From contig NZ_JABFHO010000001.1 in the NCBI RefSeq assembly GCF_013404085.1, positions 1,933,001 through 1,997,000 of the forward strand: a stretch of 64,000 nt of DNA, written 5' to 3'. A program made the translations under genes and the position numbers. Origin of the DNA: Winogradskyella helgolandensis. Lineage in GTDB: Bacteria > Bacteroidota > Bacteroidia > Flavobacteriales > Flavobacteriaceae. Every line of letters begins with the position of its first letter. The first letter of the stretch is position 1. The notes beneath the pieces were generated by a model. The model was given only the letters and a program-made list of their open reading frames with translations. It was not told where the DNA came from and ran no database searches. Of the stretch, positions 1 to 8,100 are shown one piece after another.

Positions 1-1608
1 TGGAAAATTGTAGAATGTGATGAGGATATATTACAGTTTGTTAAAGGAGAACAAACGATGGTTATTAATCAGGTTTGTGAAGATGATTTAAATTGTTCTC
101 TCACTGATTTAAGCAGTATTTTACAAGAATGTCCTTGGGATTTTAGTGATGGTTCTGGTAATTTTGAGAATGATCAAATGATTTTTAATGCCAATGAAGA
201 TCTACAAATTACGGAAGGCATGGCAGCTTCAGCGATTGGTGGAGGTTGGGATTTATTAGTTTCAGATGAGGGCATCCTATTAACGTTTTCAGACTTAACA
301 GCGTTTCAAGACACTCTCGAAGGAGATTGGTTAATTGCGGAATGTGATACAGATAGAATTGTATTAACTAAAGGAGGCCAAACATTGGTCTTAGAGCAAA
401 ACTGTAATGATAATCTTTTTAGCTGTTTTGGTGATTTCGAAATTGTGGAATGTACACAGGCTAATAACATTCCTGTTTTTAATTTAAGTGCAAATACCAT
501 TGGACTTGTACTTTGTACAGAATCCTTTGTTGCATCGTTTCATGAAACCTTAAGTGACGCAGAGAATAATACAAATCCTATTGTAAATACGGAATCTTAC
601 GGGACATTAGTTGCACAGGTTTATTTGAGAATTGAAGCTGGTAATAGCGATTTTGAGGTCTATAATGTATATCTCAATACAGAAAGTTGTACTAGTTTTG
701 ATTGCTTTGCCAATACCCAAATTACAGCATGCGGAAGTGATGGTTTTGCCACATTTAATTTAACCGAAGCCAATCAAGAATGTGGACCTGATTTAGCGAT
801 TTATGGAGTTTATTATTATGAGTCTGAAAGCGATTTACAAAATAATTTAAATCCTATTTACAATACAGAAAGTTACAGTAATATGTATAACCCAACTGTA
901 ATTTACGCTGCTGTACTAAATGTATATGATAATGTTATAGAACATATTTTTACGATTGACTTAATCGTTGAAGATTGTAATTATTTTGAATGTTTTGAAA
1001 GCTTTGATGCCGTTATAGAAGTTTGTGATGAAGGTACAGATGGATTGTATGAATTTAACCTACCTATTGCATTTGCAAATTGTACTCCAAGTGCAGATGC
1101 AGTCACTTACCATTTAACTCAAGCCGATGCTGATACAGGTATAAATGCCATTGTAGAGCCTTCAACATATACGACTGCAGATGTCACTTCTATAGTTTAT
1201 GTTAGGGTTGAAATTCAAAATCAGTTAGAGGTTTTTACAATTCAATTAAATGTTATTACATGTAATGTTGGTAGTTGTACAGAAGAAGATATTGATGGTA
1301 TTTTAACAGAATGCTTATGGAACGTTACTAGTTATAATGGAAGCGATAATTTAAGTAATTATAATTTTCATTTCGAACAAAACTCAGGTATTGTAGTGAT
1401 ATATACAGATACAATTACCATTGATGCAACGTGGTCTACCTCTCAAGCTAGTGATGGTGTTGTGATTGATTTTTCAAATGTAACCGGACCAAATATTCAG
1501 GCTATAAATGGAAGTTGGTTAGTTGTAGAATGTACGGCAAGTCAATTAATCTTACATAATATCAATGATAGCAGTATCGAAATTGTTCTAGATAGAACCT
1601 GTGAATAA
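1..1608 (+). CDS. Surface-type repeat protein, 5' end outside window (partial)
   Basis: The reading frame is already open at base 1, and the first residues (WKIVECDEDILQFVKGEQT) match a motif that recurs later in the protein, so the ATG at 58 is internal and the gene begins before the window. I see lipocalin-like modules (a tryptophan after a Cys, a central Trp, then a 'W-hydrophobic-V-E-C' strand and a final Cys) at the N-terminal end of the visible part and again over the last ~100 residues. Between them are three ~90-residue modules with F-x-L after an acidic Cys motif, then a Y-H/Y-Y-E strand and a Y-x-R-x-E strand. The 2355-residue protein at 31634 has the same module type. The visible protein ends in DRTCE without a T9SS C-terminal domain, so if exported it would need an N-terminal signal, perhaps a lipoprotein one, outside the window. 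Function unknown; cell-surface or envelope location is inferred. Confidence 0.7.
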   Translation, partial: WKIVECDEDILQFVKGEQTMVINQVCEDDLNCSLTDLSSILQECPWDFSDGSGNFENDQMIFNANEDLQITEGMAASAIGGGWDLLVSDEGILLTFSDLTAFQDTLEGDWLIAECDTDRIVLTKGGQTLVLEQNCNDNLFSCFGDFEIVECTQANNIPVFNLSANTIGLVLCTESFVASFHETLSDAENNTNPIVNTESYGTLVAQVYLRIEAGNSDFEVYNVYLNTESCTSFDCFANTQITACGSDGFATFNLTEANQECGPDLAIYGVYYYESESDLQNNLNPIYNTESYSNMYNPTVIYAAVLNVYDNVIEHIFTIDLIVEDCNYFECFESFDAVIEVCDEGTDGLYEFNLPIAFANCTPSADAVTYHLTQADADTGINAIVEPSTYTTADVTSIVYVRVEIQNQLEVFTIQLNVITCNVGSCTEEDIDGILTECLWNVTSYNGSDNLSNYNFHFEQNSGIVVIYTDTITIDATWSTSQASDGVVIDFSNVTGPNIQAINGSWLVVECTASQLILHNINDSSIEIVLDRTCE

Positions 1609-1653
1609 AGAAACTAGAAGTTAGTAATTTTAGTAAGTTAAGTTGTTAAGGAG

Positions 1654-1686
1654 AGAGTCATTCGCCATGAGTGGCTCTTTTTTTTG
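1654..1686 (+). terminator. Rho-independent terminator after the partial surface protein gene
   Basis: A 10-bp stem (agagtcattc / gagtggctct, two G-U pairs) with loop gccat is followed by a run of eight or more T. It lies about 45 bp after the stop codon at 1608. Confidence 0.8.
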
Positions 1687-2018
1687 TGTTCAGGATTCTA
1701 TGGATTTTAGGTGTTAGAAACGAGAGATGATTCTCTTTGTGAGCCTTTGTGTCTACTTTGTAATTTTTTTGTAATTATAGGCATTCGATATAGTAGAAAT
1801 AGCGAATACAGATTTCAAGTCTTCAATTTTGCGTCTTTGCGCCTTCTCGAGATTTTTTAATGAAAATAGAGTCGTTAGAGTAAGCAACTGCCGACTGAAA
1901 CTACTACTGAAAACAAATTTCTAAACTCATTAGAAATTCCCTCATAAATTCTTAAATTTGCAGCTTATTAAATAATACAGGCTGCTTAATTGCAGACTGC
2001 AAACTGAAGACTAAAAAC
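1687..2018. other. Intergenic region before ffh with repeat fragments and a promoter element
   Basis: There is no gene here. It holds degenerate copies of two short motif families: the 'CTTTGNG-cCTTTGnG' type at about 1735-1765 and 1822-1850, and the 'ACTG-xx-ACTGAAxACT' type at 1884-1914 and 1991-2018. TAAATTTG at 1953-1960 fits the Bacteroidota -7 element TAnnTTTG and would drive ffh. I find no clear TTG at -33. Confidence 0.5.
1953..1960 (+). promoter_or_regulatory. Probable -7 promoter element for ffh
   Basis: TAAATTTG matches the Bacteroidota sigma-ABfr -7 consensus TAnnTTTG and lies 58 bp before the ffh ATG. The upstream -33 TTG is not evident, so this is moderate evidence only. Confidence 0.45.
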
Positions 2019-3350
2019 ATGTTCAATAATTTAAGTGATAAGTTAGATAAAGCGTTACACGTATTAAAAGGTCATGGTAGCATTACAGAAGTAAATGTTG
2101 CTGAGACGTTGAAAGAAGTAAGACGTGCGCTTTTAGATGCCGATGTTAACTTTAAAATTGCAAAAGAATTTACCGTTCGTGTAAAAGAAAAAGCACTTGG
2201 TCAAAATGTATTAACAACATTGCAACCAGGTCAATTAATGGTTAAACTCGTTAAAGATGAGTTAACTGAATTAATGGGTGGTGATGCAGAAGGACTTAAT
2301 CTTTCTGGTAATCCGAGTGTAATTTTAATGTCTGGTTTACAAGGTTCTGGGAAAACAACCTTTTCTGGTAAATTGGCCAATTATTTAAAAAACAAAAAAA
2401 CCAAGAAACCTTTATTAGTGGCTTGTGATGTGTATCGTCCTGCGGCAATTGATCAATTACATGTTGTAGGAGATCAAATAGGTGTTGAGGTTTTTAGTGA
2501 TAGAGGTAATACAGATCCTGTTGCGATTTCACAAGCTGGTATTGCGCACGCCAAAGCAAATGGTCATAATGTTGTGATTATTGATACCGCAGGTCGTTTG
2601 GCTGTGGATGAAGCGATGATGACCGAGATCTCTAATATTCATAAAGCTATTCAACCACAAGAAACTTTATTTGTTGTGGATTCTATGACAGGTCAAGATG
2701 CTGTGAATACAGCAAAAGCCTTCAATGATATTTTAAATTTTGATGGTGTTATCCTTACCAAATTAGATGGTGATACACGAGGTGGTGCCGCAATTTCTAT
2801 TAAATCTGTAGTTAATAAACCGATTAAATTTATTGGTACAGGTGAAAAGATGGAAGCCATTGATGTCTTCTATCCATCACGTATGGCAGATCGTATTCTT
2901 GGAATGGGAGATGTGGTGTCTTTAGTGGAACGTGCACAAGAGCAGTTTGATGAAGAGGAAGCAAGAAAACTTCAAAAGAAGATTGCTAAAAATCAGTTTG
3001 GGTTTGATGATTTCTTAAAACAGATTCAGCAAATCAAGAAAATGGGTAACATGAAAGATTTAGTAGGCATGATTCCAGGAGCTGGAAAAATGATGAAAGA
3101 TATTGATATTGACGACGATGCTTTTAAAGGTATTGAAGCCATTATTCATTCCATGACACCTGAAGAACGCTCTAACCCATCAGTCATAAATGCAAGTCGT
3201 AAAAAACGAATTGGAAAAGGTTCAGGAACTTCAGTACAAGAAGTAAATCAGCTTTTAAAGCAGTTTACTCAAATGAGTAAAATGATGAAGATGATGCAAG
3301 GTGGAGGCGGAAAACGTATGATGCAGATGATGCAGAATATGCCTAAATAA
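2019..3350 (+). CDS. ffh: Signal recognition particle protein Ffh (SRP54 GTPase)
   Basis: Ffh binds 4.5S RNA and hydrophobic signal sequences on nascent chains and delivers ribosomes to FtsY at the membrane, using GTP. The N domain (residues 1-95) is followed by the G domain with G1 GLQGSGKTT at 106-114, DTAGR at 189-193 and TKLDGD at 247-252. The C-terminal methionine-rich M domain (from about 320) ends in runs such as MSKMMKMMQ and MMQMMQNMPK. At 443 residues it is normal for the family. It is preceded by the -7 element at 1953 and stands alone. Repeat fragments of the ACTGAA family lie directly before its start and after its stop, in opposite orientation. The product is not in doubt. Confidence 0.98.
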   Translation: MFNNLSDKLDKALHVLKGHGSITEVNVAETLKEVRRALLDADVNFKIAKEFTVRVKEKALGQNVLTTLQPGQLMVKLVKDELTELMGGDAEGLNLSGNPSVILMSGLQGSGKTTFSGKLANYLKNKKTKKPLLVACDVYRPAAIDQLHVVGDQIGVEVFSDRGNTDPVAISQAGIAHAKANGHNVVIIDTAGRLAVDEAMMTEISNIHKAIQPQETLFVVDSMTGQDAVNTAKAFNDILNFDGVILTKLDGDTRGGAAISIKSVVNKPIKFIGTGEKMEAIDVFYPSRMADRILGMGDVVSLVERAQEQFDEEEARKLQKKIAKNQFGFDDFLKQIQQIKKMGNMKDLVGMIPGAGKMMKDIDIDDDAFKGIEAIIHSMTPEERSNPSVINASRKKRIGKGSGTSVQEVNQLLKQFTQMSKMMKMMQGGGGKRMMQMMQNMPK

Positions 3351-3403
3351 GTTTGCAGTCTTCAGTCGTCAGTAGTCAGTTATAATACGCGGTCTTCAGT
3401 CGA
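3351..3403. repeat. ACTGAA/TTCAGT-type intergenic repeat fragment (inverted relative to 1884-2018)
   Basis: Right after the ffh stop codon the sequence repeats CAGTCTTCAGTCG-like words, the reverse complement of the CTGAAGACT words found just before ffh. The copies are degenerate and contain no open frame. A related 'ctttgcgcctcagcgtctttgcc' word follows at about 3433-3457. Confidence 0.55.
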
Positions 3404-3477
3404 CTTTTATAAATAATAATTCAATCAACTAGAGCTTTGCGCCTCAGCGTCTTTGCCAGAAAACAATAACCAAAAGC

Positions 3478-4362
3478 ATGACAATTTTAGACGGAAAAAA
3501 AGTAAGTAACGACATTAAAAACGAAATCAAAGCCGAAGTCGATAAGATGAAAGCTAATGATGAAAAAGTGCCACATTTAGCCGCTGTTATTGTTGGTAAT
3601 GATGGTGCGAGTTTAACGTACGTAGGTAGCAAAGTTAGAGCATGTGAGCGTGTTGGTTTTCAATCTACAATGGTGCGTTTATCTAATACTACTAGCGAAA
3701 TTGAGTTGTTAGATAAAATTGAAGAATTAAACCAGAATGACGATATAGATGGTTTTATTATTCAGTTACCATTACCACGACAAATTAATACGCAAAAAGT
3801 ATTAATGGCTGTAGATCCTAATAAAGATGTTGACGGCTTTCATCCAATGAATTTTGGAAAAATGGCATTAGATATGTCCACTTTTATTCCTGCAACACCA
3901 TTTGGGATATTAGAATTGTTAGAACGTTACAACGTTGAGACAGATGGTAAGCATACGGTTATAATTGGTCGTTCTCATATTGTTGGTCGTCCGATGAGTA
4001 TTTTAATGGGACGAAAAGGTTTTCCGGGAAATTCAACCGTAACCTTAACGCACAGTCATACTAAAAATATTACACAGATTACTTCGCAAGCAGATATTAT
4101 AATTTCAGCATTAGGAATTCCAAATTTCTTAAAAGCTGAAATGGTAAAAGACGATGTGGTTATCATTGACGTAGGAATTACACGTGTTGAAGACGAATCT
4201 GATAAAGGCTACCATATTACAGGTGATGTAGATTTTGAACACGTAAGTAAAAAAGCAAGTTTTATTACACCTGTTCCAGGTGGAGTAGGACCAATGACAA
4301 TTGCTATGTTGTTGAAAAATACGTTATTGGCAAGAGAGCAGCACAGGCAAAATAATAGGTAA
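3478..4362 (+). CDS. folD: FolD: methylene-THF dehydrogenase / methenyl-THF cyclohydrolase
   Basis: FolD interconverts 5,10-methylene-, methenyl- and 10-formyl-tetrahydrofolate in the cytoplasm, using NADP(H). The catalytic Tyr and Lys sit in the YVGSK motif (Y48, K52). The nucleotide-binding segment GRSHIVGRPMSILM and the family signature PVPGGVGPMTIAM near the C terminus are both present. Length 294 is typical. It starts after a short repeat-bearing gap behind ffh and is followed 7 bp later by a membrane protein gene, so the two may be co-transcribed. The window also encodes fhs (minus strand, 43.9-45.5 kb), which feeds 10-formyl-THF into the same pool. Confidence 0.97.
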   Translation: MTILDGKKVSNDIKNEIKAEVDKMKANDEKVPHLAAVIVGNDGASLTYVGSKVRACERVGFQSTMVRLSNTTSEIELLDKIEELNQNDDIDGFIIQLPLPRQINTQKVLMAVDPNKDVDGFHPMNFGKMALDMSTFIPATPFGILELLERYNVETDGKHTVIIGRSHIVGRPMSILMGRKGFPGNSTVTLTHSHTKNITQITSQADIIISALGIPNFLKAEMVKDDVVIIDVGITRVEDESDKGYHITGDVDFEHVSKKASFITPVPGGVGPMTIAMLLKNTLLAREQHRQNNR

Positions 4363-4369
4363 TTTTCTA

Positions 4370-5098
4370 ATGGGTTTATTGACGCTATTTATTGTTCTTT
4401 CAAAAGTAACAATAGGTAGTATTCAACATGTATTACCCATTTTATTAGCATTAGGTTTTGGGATTATTCTTATAAAATATTCTAAAAGAAATTTATCTAA
4501 TTCACATCAAGAGTACATACTACTTGCATTAGGGTGGTTGGTATCTATTGTTGTAATAAGTTATCATACGTATCGGATGCTGTTCGATAATTATAATTTT
4601 AAAACTGATTTACCACTTTTCCTCTGTAGTTTAATAGCGTTATTAATTCCTGTATTTACACATTATCGTAAATATTGGATGTTTGAAATATTAGTATTTT
4701 GGATAATTGGTGGTACGTTGCAAGGAGTAATCACTCCAGATATCCTAGAAGGGTTTCCTAGTTTTGATTACTTTAGATATTGGGTGGTTCATTTAGGATT
4801 ATTGACCATAATATTCTACGTTGTTTTTGTTTTTAAGATGAAACCAACATTACGCAGCGTTTTTAAATCATTACTAGCCTTTCAAGTTTACTTGATAGTT
4901 GTAACAGGATTGAATTATGTATTAGATGCTAATTATTTTTACCTAGTTGAAAAACCAAAATCAGCAACTTTAATGGATTATTTTGGAGAATGGCCATATT
5001 ACGTAATAGTTGGTCAATTAGTGCTTATTCCTTTGTTTCTATTGGTGTATTTGCCATTTTACATTTCAAGTAAATTTGAGAATTCACTTAGCAAATAA
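4370..5098 (+). CDS. TIGR02206/YwaF-type integral membrane protein
   Basis: The 242-residue protein has about seven hydrophobic segments. Family-like landmarks are present: '[16 protein letters not shown]' in the middle, '[11 protein letters not shown]...[14 protein letters not shown]', '[13 protein letters not shown]' and 'FGEWPYYV' near the C terminus. These match the pattern of the TIGR02206 (YwaF/TMEM164-like) family, whose biochemical role is not settled. It starts 7 bp after folD ends. Its 3' end overlaps the convergent VOC gene by 15 bp. Family assignment is from remembered motif order, not a search. Confidence 0.75.
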   Translation: MGLLTLFIVLSKVTIGSIQHVLPILLALGFGIILIKYSKRNLSNSHQEYILLALGWLVSIVVISYHTYRMLFDNYNFKTDLPLFLCSLIALLIPVFTHYRKYWMFEILVFWIIGGTLQGVITPDILEGFPSFDYFRYWVVHLGLLTIIFYVVFVFKMKPTLRSVFKSLLAFQVYLIVVTGLNYVLDANYFYLVEKPKSATLMDYFGEWPYYVIVGQLVLIPLFLLVYLPFYISSKFENSLSK

Positions 5099-5503
5099 CT
5101 GATTTATATCTTTGAAGGCTTTGAACTCTAAAGCATTTCCTGAAGGGGCCTTAAAGAACATTGTTGCTTGTTCTCCCACTAATCCTTCAAATCTAATATA
5201 AGGTTCAATGATAAAGTGTATGCCTTTCGATTTTAATAGTTCTGAGAATTGATGAAAGCGATCCCATTCTAAAACAACACCAAAATGTGGTACAGGTACA
5301 TCTTTTCCATCCACTAAATTAGTGATTTCCTCTTCGGTTTGCTTTGTTTTAAAATGGATAACTAATTGATGACCAAAGAAATTATAGTCAACCCAATGGT
5401 CACTACTTCGTCCTTCTTCTAGTTGTAATATATTAGTGTAGAAGTTTCTACATAGTTCTAAATTATGAACAGGAATCGCCAAATGAAAAGGTGCTAGAGC
5501 CAT
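5084..5503 (-). CDS. VOC (glyoxalase/bleomycin-resistance fold) family protein
   Basis: This 139-residue protein has the two beta-alpha-beta-beta-beta modules of the VOC superfamily: '[21 protein letters not shown]' at the start, '[23 protein letters not shown]' in the middle, and a C-terminal strand '[15 protein letters not shown]' carrying the usual Glu metal ligand. His in FHLAIPV is the likely first ligand. Substrate cannot be predicted. The start codon lies 2 bp after the rluF stop, so it is last in the rluF transcript. It overlaps the opposing membrane protein gene by 15 bp at the 3' ends. Confidence 0.85.
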   Translation of the reverse strand: MALAPFHLAIPVHNLELCRNFYTNILQLEEGRSSDHWVDYNFFGHQLVIHFKTKQTEEEITNLVDGKDVPVPHFGVVLEWDRFHQFSELLKSKGIHFIIEPYIRFEGLVGEQATMFFKAPSGNALEFKAFKDINQLFAK

Positions 5504-5505
5504 AA

Positions 5506-6276
5506 TTATCGTCTATTACTCCGTGTTTCACTTTCCTTATTTGCTTCATACGTTTTAGTAGAATCAGCAATTAAATCATTCAAATTTTTAAATTCTTCTT
5601 TTGTTAATTCTCTATATTGACCAGTAGGCACATCAAGTTTAATATTCATAATCCGAATACGTTTTAAAGCTTGTACTTCATAATTACAATACTCACACAT
5701 TCTTCGAATTTGTCTATTTAATCCTTGAGTTAAAATGATACTGAATGTAAATTTATCAATCTTTTTAACCTTACATTTATTGGTGTGTTTGTCTAAATCT
5801 TCCAAGTAGATGCCGCCTGCCATACGCTCAATAAATGTTTGAGAAATCGGTTGGTCTACAGTAACGATGTATTCTTTTTCGTGATTATTACTAGCTCTTA
5901 AAATCTTGTTTACAATATCACCATCATCAGTTAGTAGAATTAAACCTTCACTTGGTTTATCTAATCTACCGACAGGGAAAATACGTTTAGGATAATTAAG
6001 ATAATCAATGATATTGTCTTTTTCAACGCGTGTATCTGTGGTGCAAACAATGCCTACAGGTTTGTTAAAAGCTAAATACACAAAATCTTGTTGACGTTCA
6101 CCAATAATTTCGCCATCCACTTTAACCACATCTTCAGATGCTACTTTAGTTCCCATTTCTGGTACGACATCATTAATAGTGACTCTTCCTGCTTCAATTA
6201 AGCGGTCTGCGGCTCTACGAGAGCAATAACCAGCTTCGCTGAGGTATTTGTTTAGGCGTTTTAAATCTTCTGACAT
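5506..6276 (-). CDS. rluF: 23S rRNA pseudouridine synthase, RluF type
   Basis: It converts a uridine in 23S rRNA to pseudouridine; E. coli RluF acts on U2604. An S4 RNA-binding domain (residues 6-55, [20 protein letters not shown]) precedes the catalytic domain, with FNKPVGIV at 70-77 and the catalytic Asp in GRLDK (D106). The C-terminal [12 protein letters not shown]...RIMN stretch is characteristic of RluF rather than RluB or RluE. A TATTTTTG promoter element (minus strand, 6288-6281) ends only 4 bp before the start codon, so the mRNA may be leaderless. The ~20 C-terminal residues are basic and polar. The VOC gene follows directly. Confidence 0.93.
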   Translation of the reverse strand: MSEDLKRLNKYLSEAGYCSRRAADRLIEAGRVTINDVVPEMGTKVASEDVVKVDGEIIGERQQDFVYLAFNKPVGIVCTTDTRVEKDNIIDYLNYPKRIFPVGRLDKPSEGLILLTDDGDIVNKILRASNNHEKEYIVTVDQPISQTFIERMAGGIYLEDLDKHTNKCKVKKIDKFTFSIILTQGLNRQIRRMCEYCNYEVQALKRIRIMNIKLDVPTGQYRELTKEEFKNLNDLIADSTKTYEANKESETRSNRR

Positions 6277-6280
6277 GGTG

Positions 6281-6288
6281 CAAAAATA
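6281..6288 (-). promoter_or_regulatory. -7 promoter element of rluF, abutting the start codon
   Basis: The plus strand reads CAAAAATA, so the minus strand reads TATTTTTG, a match to TAnnTTTG. It ends 4 bp before the rluF ATG (6276), placing the expected transcription start at about the A of the ATG. Confidence 0.55.
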
Positions 6289-6297
6289 CGATAAAGA

Positions 6298-7125
6298 TTA
6301 ATCATTAATGAATTCAATAATCTTAGGTGTTAAAGAAACATCTTTTAAACCATGACCAAAACCAGTAGTAGAAATGAATTCAGAATTTTTATAGCGATTT
6401 GCAATTAATTGACCATCTTCATAAGGAATAATACGATCCTTTTTATCATGAATAATTAATCCTTTTGCATCAATAGATTCTGTGAAGTTTGCTGCCGAAA
6501 AGTAAGAGACTGGTTGTCCAAAGCGCTCAACAATAATATTGTCTAATCCATTTGAAATTTTAGTGTTAAAACCCATCATAGATTTGTATCGGTCAAATAC
6601 TCCCGTGAAATGAGCAGGAGCTCCTAAGAGAATAAGTTTTTTTATTGAGGGTAATTGATGTTTGTGCATATAAAAAACACTAGCCATACCACCAACCGAA
6701 TGACCAATTAATACGTCTGGATTAAACTTATTAGCCACCACATTTATGAATTCAGAATACAGAATAGCATTAAATTGTTTGCCATCCGATCTTCCGTGTG
6801 CAGGAGCATCTAGTGCTATAATATTGTAATCTTGTGCTTTGAGTTCTTTTAAAATATATGCCCAACGCGATGCATTACTTTCCCAACCATGAGCAAGTAA
6901 TACGGTTTTGCCTTTTCCAACCCAACGGTAGGTTGCAATATCCATATTGTTATACCTGATTTCTTCGTAAAATGCCGAATCAATTATTTGTTTTTGCTCT
7001 TCTGTGTAACGTCCTTTTTTTGGTGAGGCAAAAAGGTTTATCGCTTTTTTTGTTGCATATTTAGAAGAAATTAGACTAGTTGCATTAAGTGCGCTACCAA
7101 TAGATTTTATAACAAAACTCTTCAT
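6298..7125 (-). CDS. Alpha/beta hydrolase
   Basis: A 275-residue alpha/beta-hydrolase. The oxyanion-region HGWES is at 79-83, the nucleophile elbow GHSVGG has Ser143, the acid is likely D230 in DKKDRIIP, and the catalytic His is H258 in GFGHG. The first ~60 residues are a hydrophobic/basic lead-in with no clear signal peptide, so a cytoplasmic or membrane-associated esterase is inferred; the substrate is unknown. It follows the cupin gene by 3 bp and belongs to the run of minus-strand genes starting at the HerA-like ATPase. Confidence 0.88.
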   Translation of the reverse strand: MKSFVIKSIGSALNATSLISSKYATKKAINLFASPKKGRYTEEQKQIIDSAFYEEIRYNNMDIATYRWVGKGKTVLLAHGWESNASRWAYILKELKAQDYNIIALDAPAHGRSDGKQFNAILYSEFINVVANKFNPDVLIGHSVGGMASVFYMHKHQLPSIKKLILLGAPAHFTGVFDRYKSMMGFNTKISNGLDNIIVERFGQPVSYFSAANFTESIDAKGLIIHDKKDRIIPYEDGQLIANRYKNSEFISTTGFGHGLKDVSLTPKIIEFIND

Positions 7126-7128
7126 ACT

Positions 7129-7512
7129 TTATTGGTCTTCTCTATTAACGGCTTCAATTGAAAATGCGGGTAAGCAAATAGCTAAATACTCACAAGGTTC
7201 TGTGAAAGGATTAGAGTATTGTAAGCGTGTGTTTTTCTCAACTTTTATAGACTGTCCTGCTTCTAAAATAATAGTTTCTCCGTCTATGATAAATTGTTTT
7301 TTTCCTTTTATAATAAAAGTGTATTCATCAAATTCTGGAGTTTGAAAAGGTTCTGACCAACCTGCAGGAGCCACCATATGCGCGATGCTTATTTCAGAAT
7401 TGCCATCTGTGGCATTACCAAAATGTTCTTTTATAATTTTACCATCTTCTGTAGGAACTACAAATGGCGAATCTTGAATTTTATATTTTTGTTTTTTATC
7501 CATGTTTTTCAA
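7129..7512 (-). CDS. Small cupin-domain protein
   Basis: The 127-residue protein is a single cupin barrel. 'SEPFQTPEFDEYTFIIKGKKQFIIDGE' resembles cupin motif 1, with the Glu kept but the usual paired His replaced by other residues, and 'LEAGQSIKVEKNTRLQYSNPF' resembles motif 2. Metal binding may therefore be reduced. The likely role is binding or modifying a small metabolite; no substrate can be named. An alternative start three codons downstream (MDKK) is possible. It sits 3 bp ahead of the alpha/beta hydrolase and 12 bp after the lipoprotein gene, so translation is probably coupled. Confidence 0.8.
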   Translation of the reverse strand: MKNMDKKQKYKIQDSPFVVPTEDGKIIKEHFGNATDGNSEISIAHMVAPAGWSEPFQTPEFDEYTFIIKGKKQFIIDGETIILEAGQSIKVEKNTRLQYSNPFTEPCEYLAICLPAFSIEAVNREDQ

Positions 7513-7524
7513 TTAACAACTATT

Positions 7525-8082
7525 CTACCAGTGAACCATAAAATATTTAATCTTAGCTTTTTCAGGAATTTGAATCGGGTCGATTGTCATATCCATATTA
7601 AAACGCATACTAGCAGGTAATTCTTTTTTATCAATAGTAAAGGACGCGTTAACCTCATTGACTGAGACTACTATAACATTGATAAGATTATCAATTTTTG
7701 AGATTTTATAAGCTGCTTTTAGATCTTTAAAAGTACTTATGTTCGATATATTTTTATTTGTGTGGTATCGTGAATCAATGATGTTTATGCTAGAGATAAC
7801 AGAAGTAGAATCTAAAGCTTCTCTTGGAGATAAGTCTAGAAGTTTTTTGCCTCCTTTTTCAAAAATTTCAATGGTGTTTACTGAGCCAATAAATTCATCA
7901 CCAGAAACGTATCTTACAATAGAGTCATTACTATAAATAGCATCTAAGTCTTTTACTTGTGTAGAGTCCGTTAGTAAACCTATACACGTTTTAGATATCA
8001 AAAAAGGGTCTACTGAGGCATCTTTGGTGCAACTTGTTATTAAAACTGCACAAATTAATGCAGCAAATAGGGTGTGTTTCAT
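7525..8082 (-). CDS. Predicted lipoprotein of unknown function
   Basis: A signal sequence MKHTLFAALICAVLITSC ends in a lipobox with Cys18, so it should be lipid-modified by Lgt, which this window also encodes. The remaining ~165 residues contain beta-rich segments ('FIGSVNTIEIFEKGGKKLLDL', 'NLINVIVVSVNEVNASFTI') and end in 'KIKYFMVHW'. I do not recognise a family. The gene lies between the HerA-like ATPase (18 bp upstream) and the cupin (12 bp downstream) on the minus strand. Confidence 0.8.
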   Translation of the reverse strand: MKHTLFAALICAVLITSCTKDASVDPFLISKTCIGLLTDSTQVKDLDAIYSNDSIVRYVSGDEFIGSVNTIEIFEKGGKKLLDLSPREALDSTSVISSINIIDSRYHTNKNISNISTFKDLKAAYKISKIDNLINVIVVSVNEVNASFTIDKKELPASMRFNMDMTIDPIQIPEKAKIKYFMVHW

Positions 8083-8100
8083 AATAGGTTGTAGTTGATA

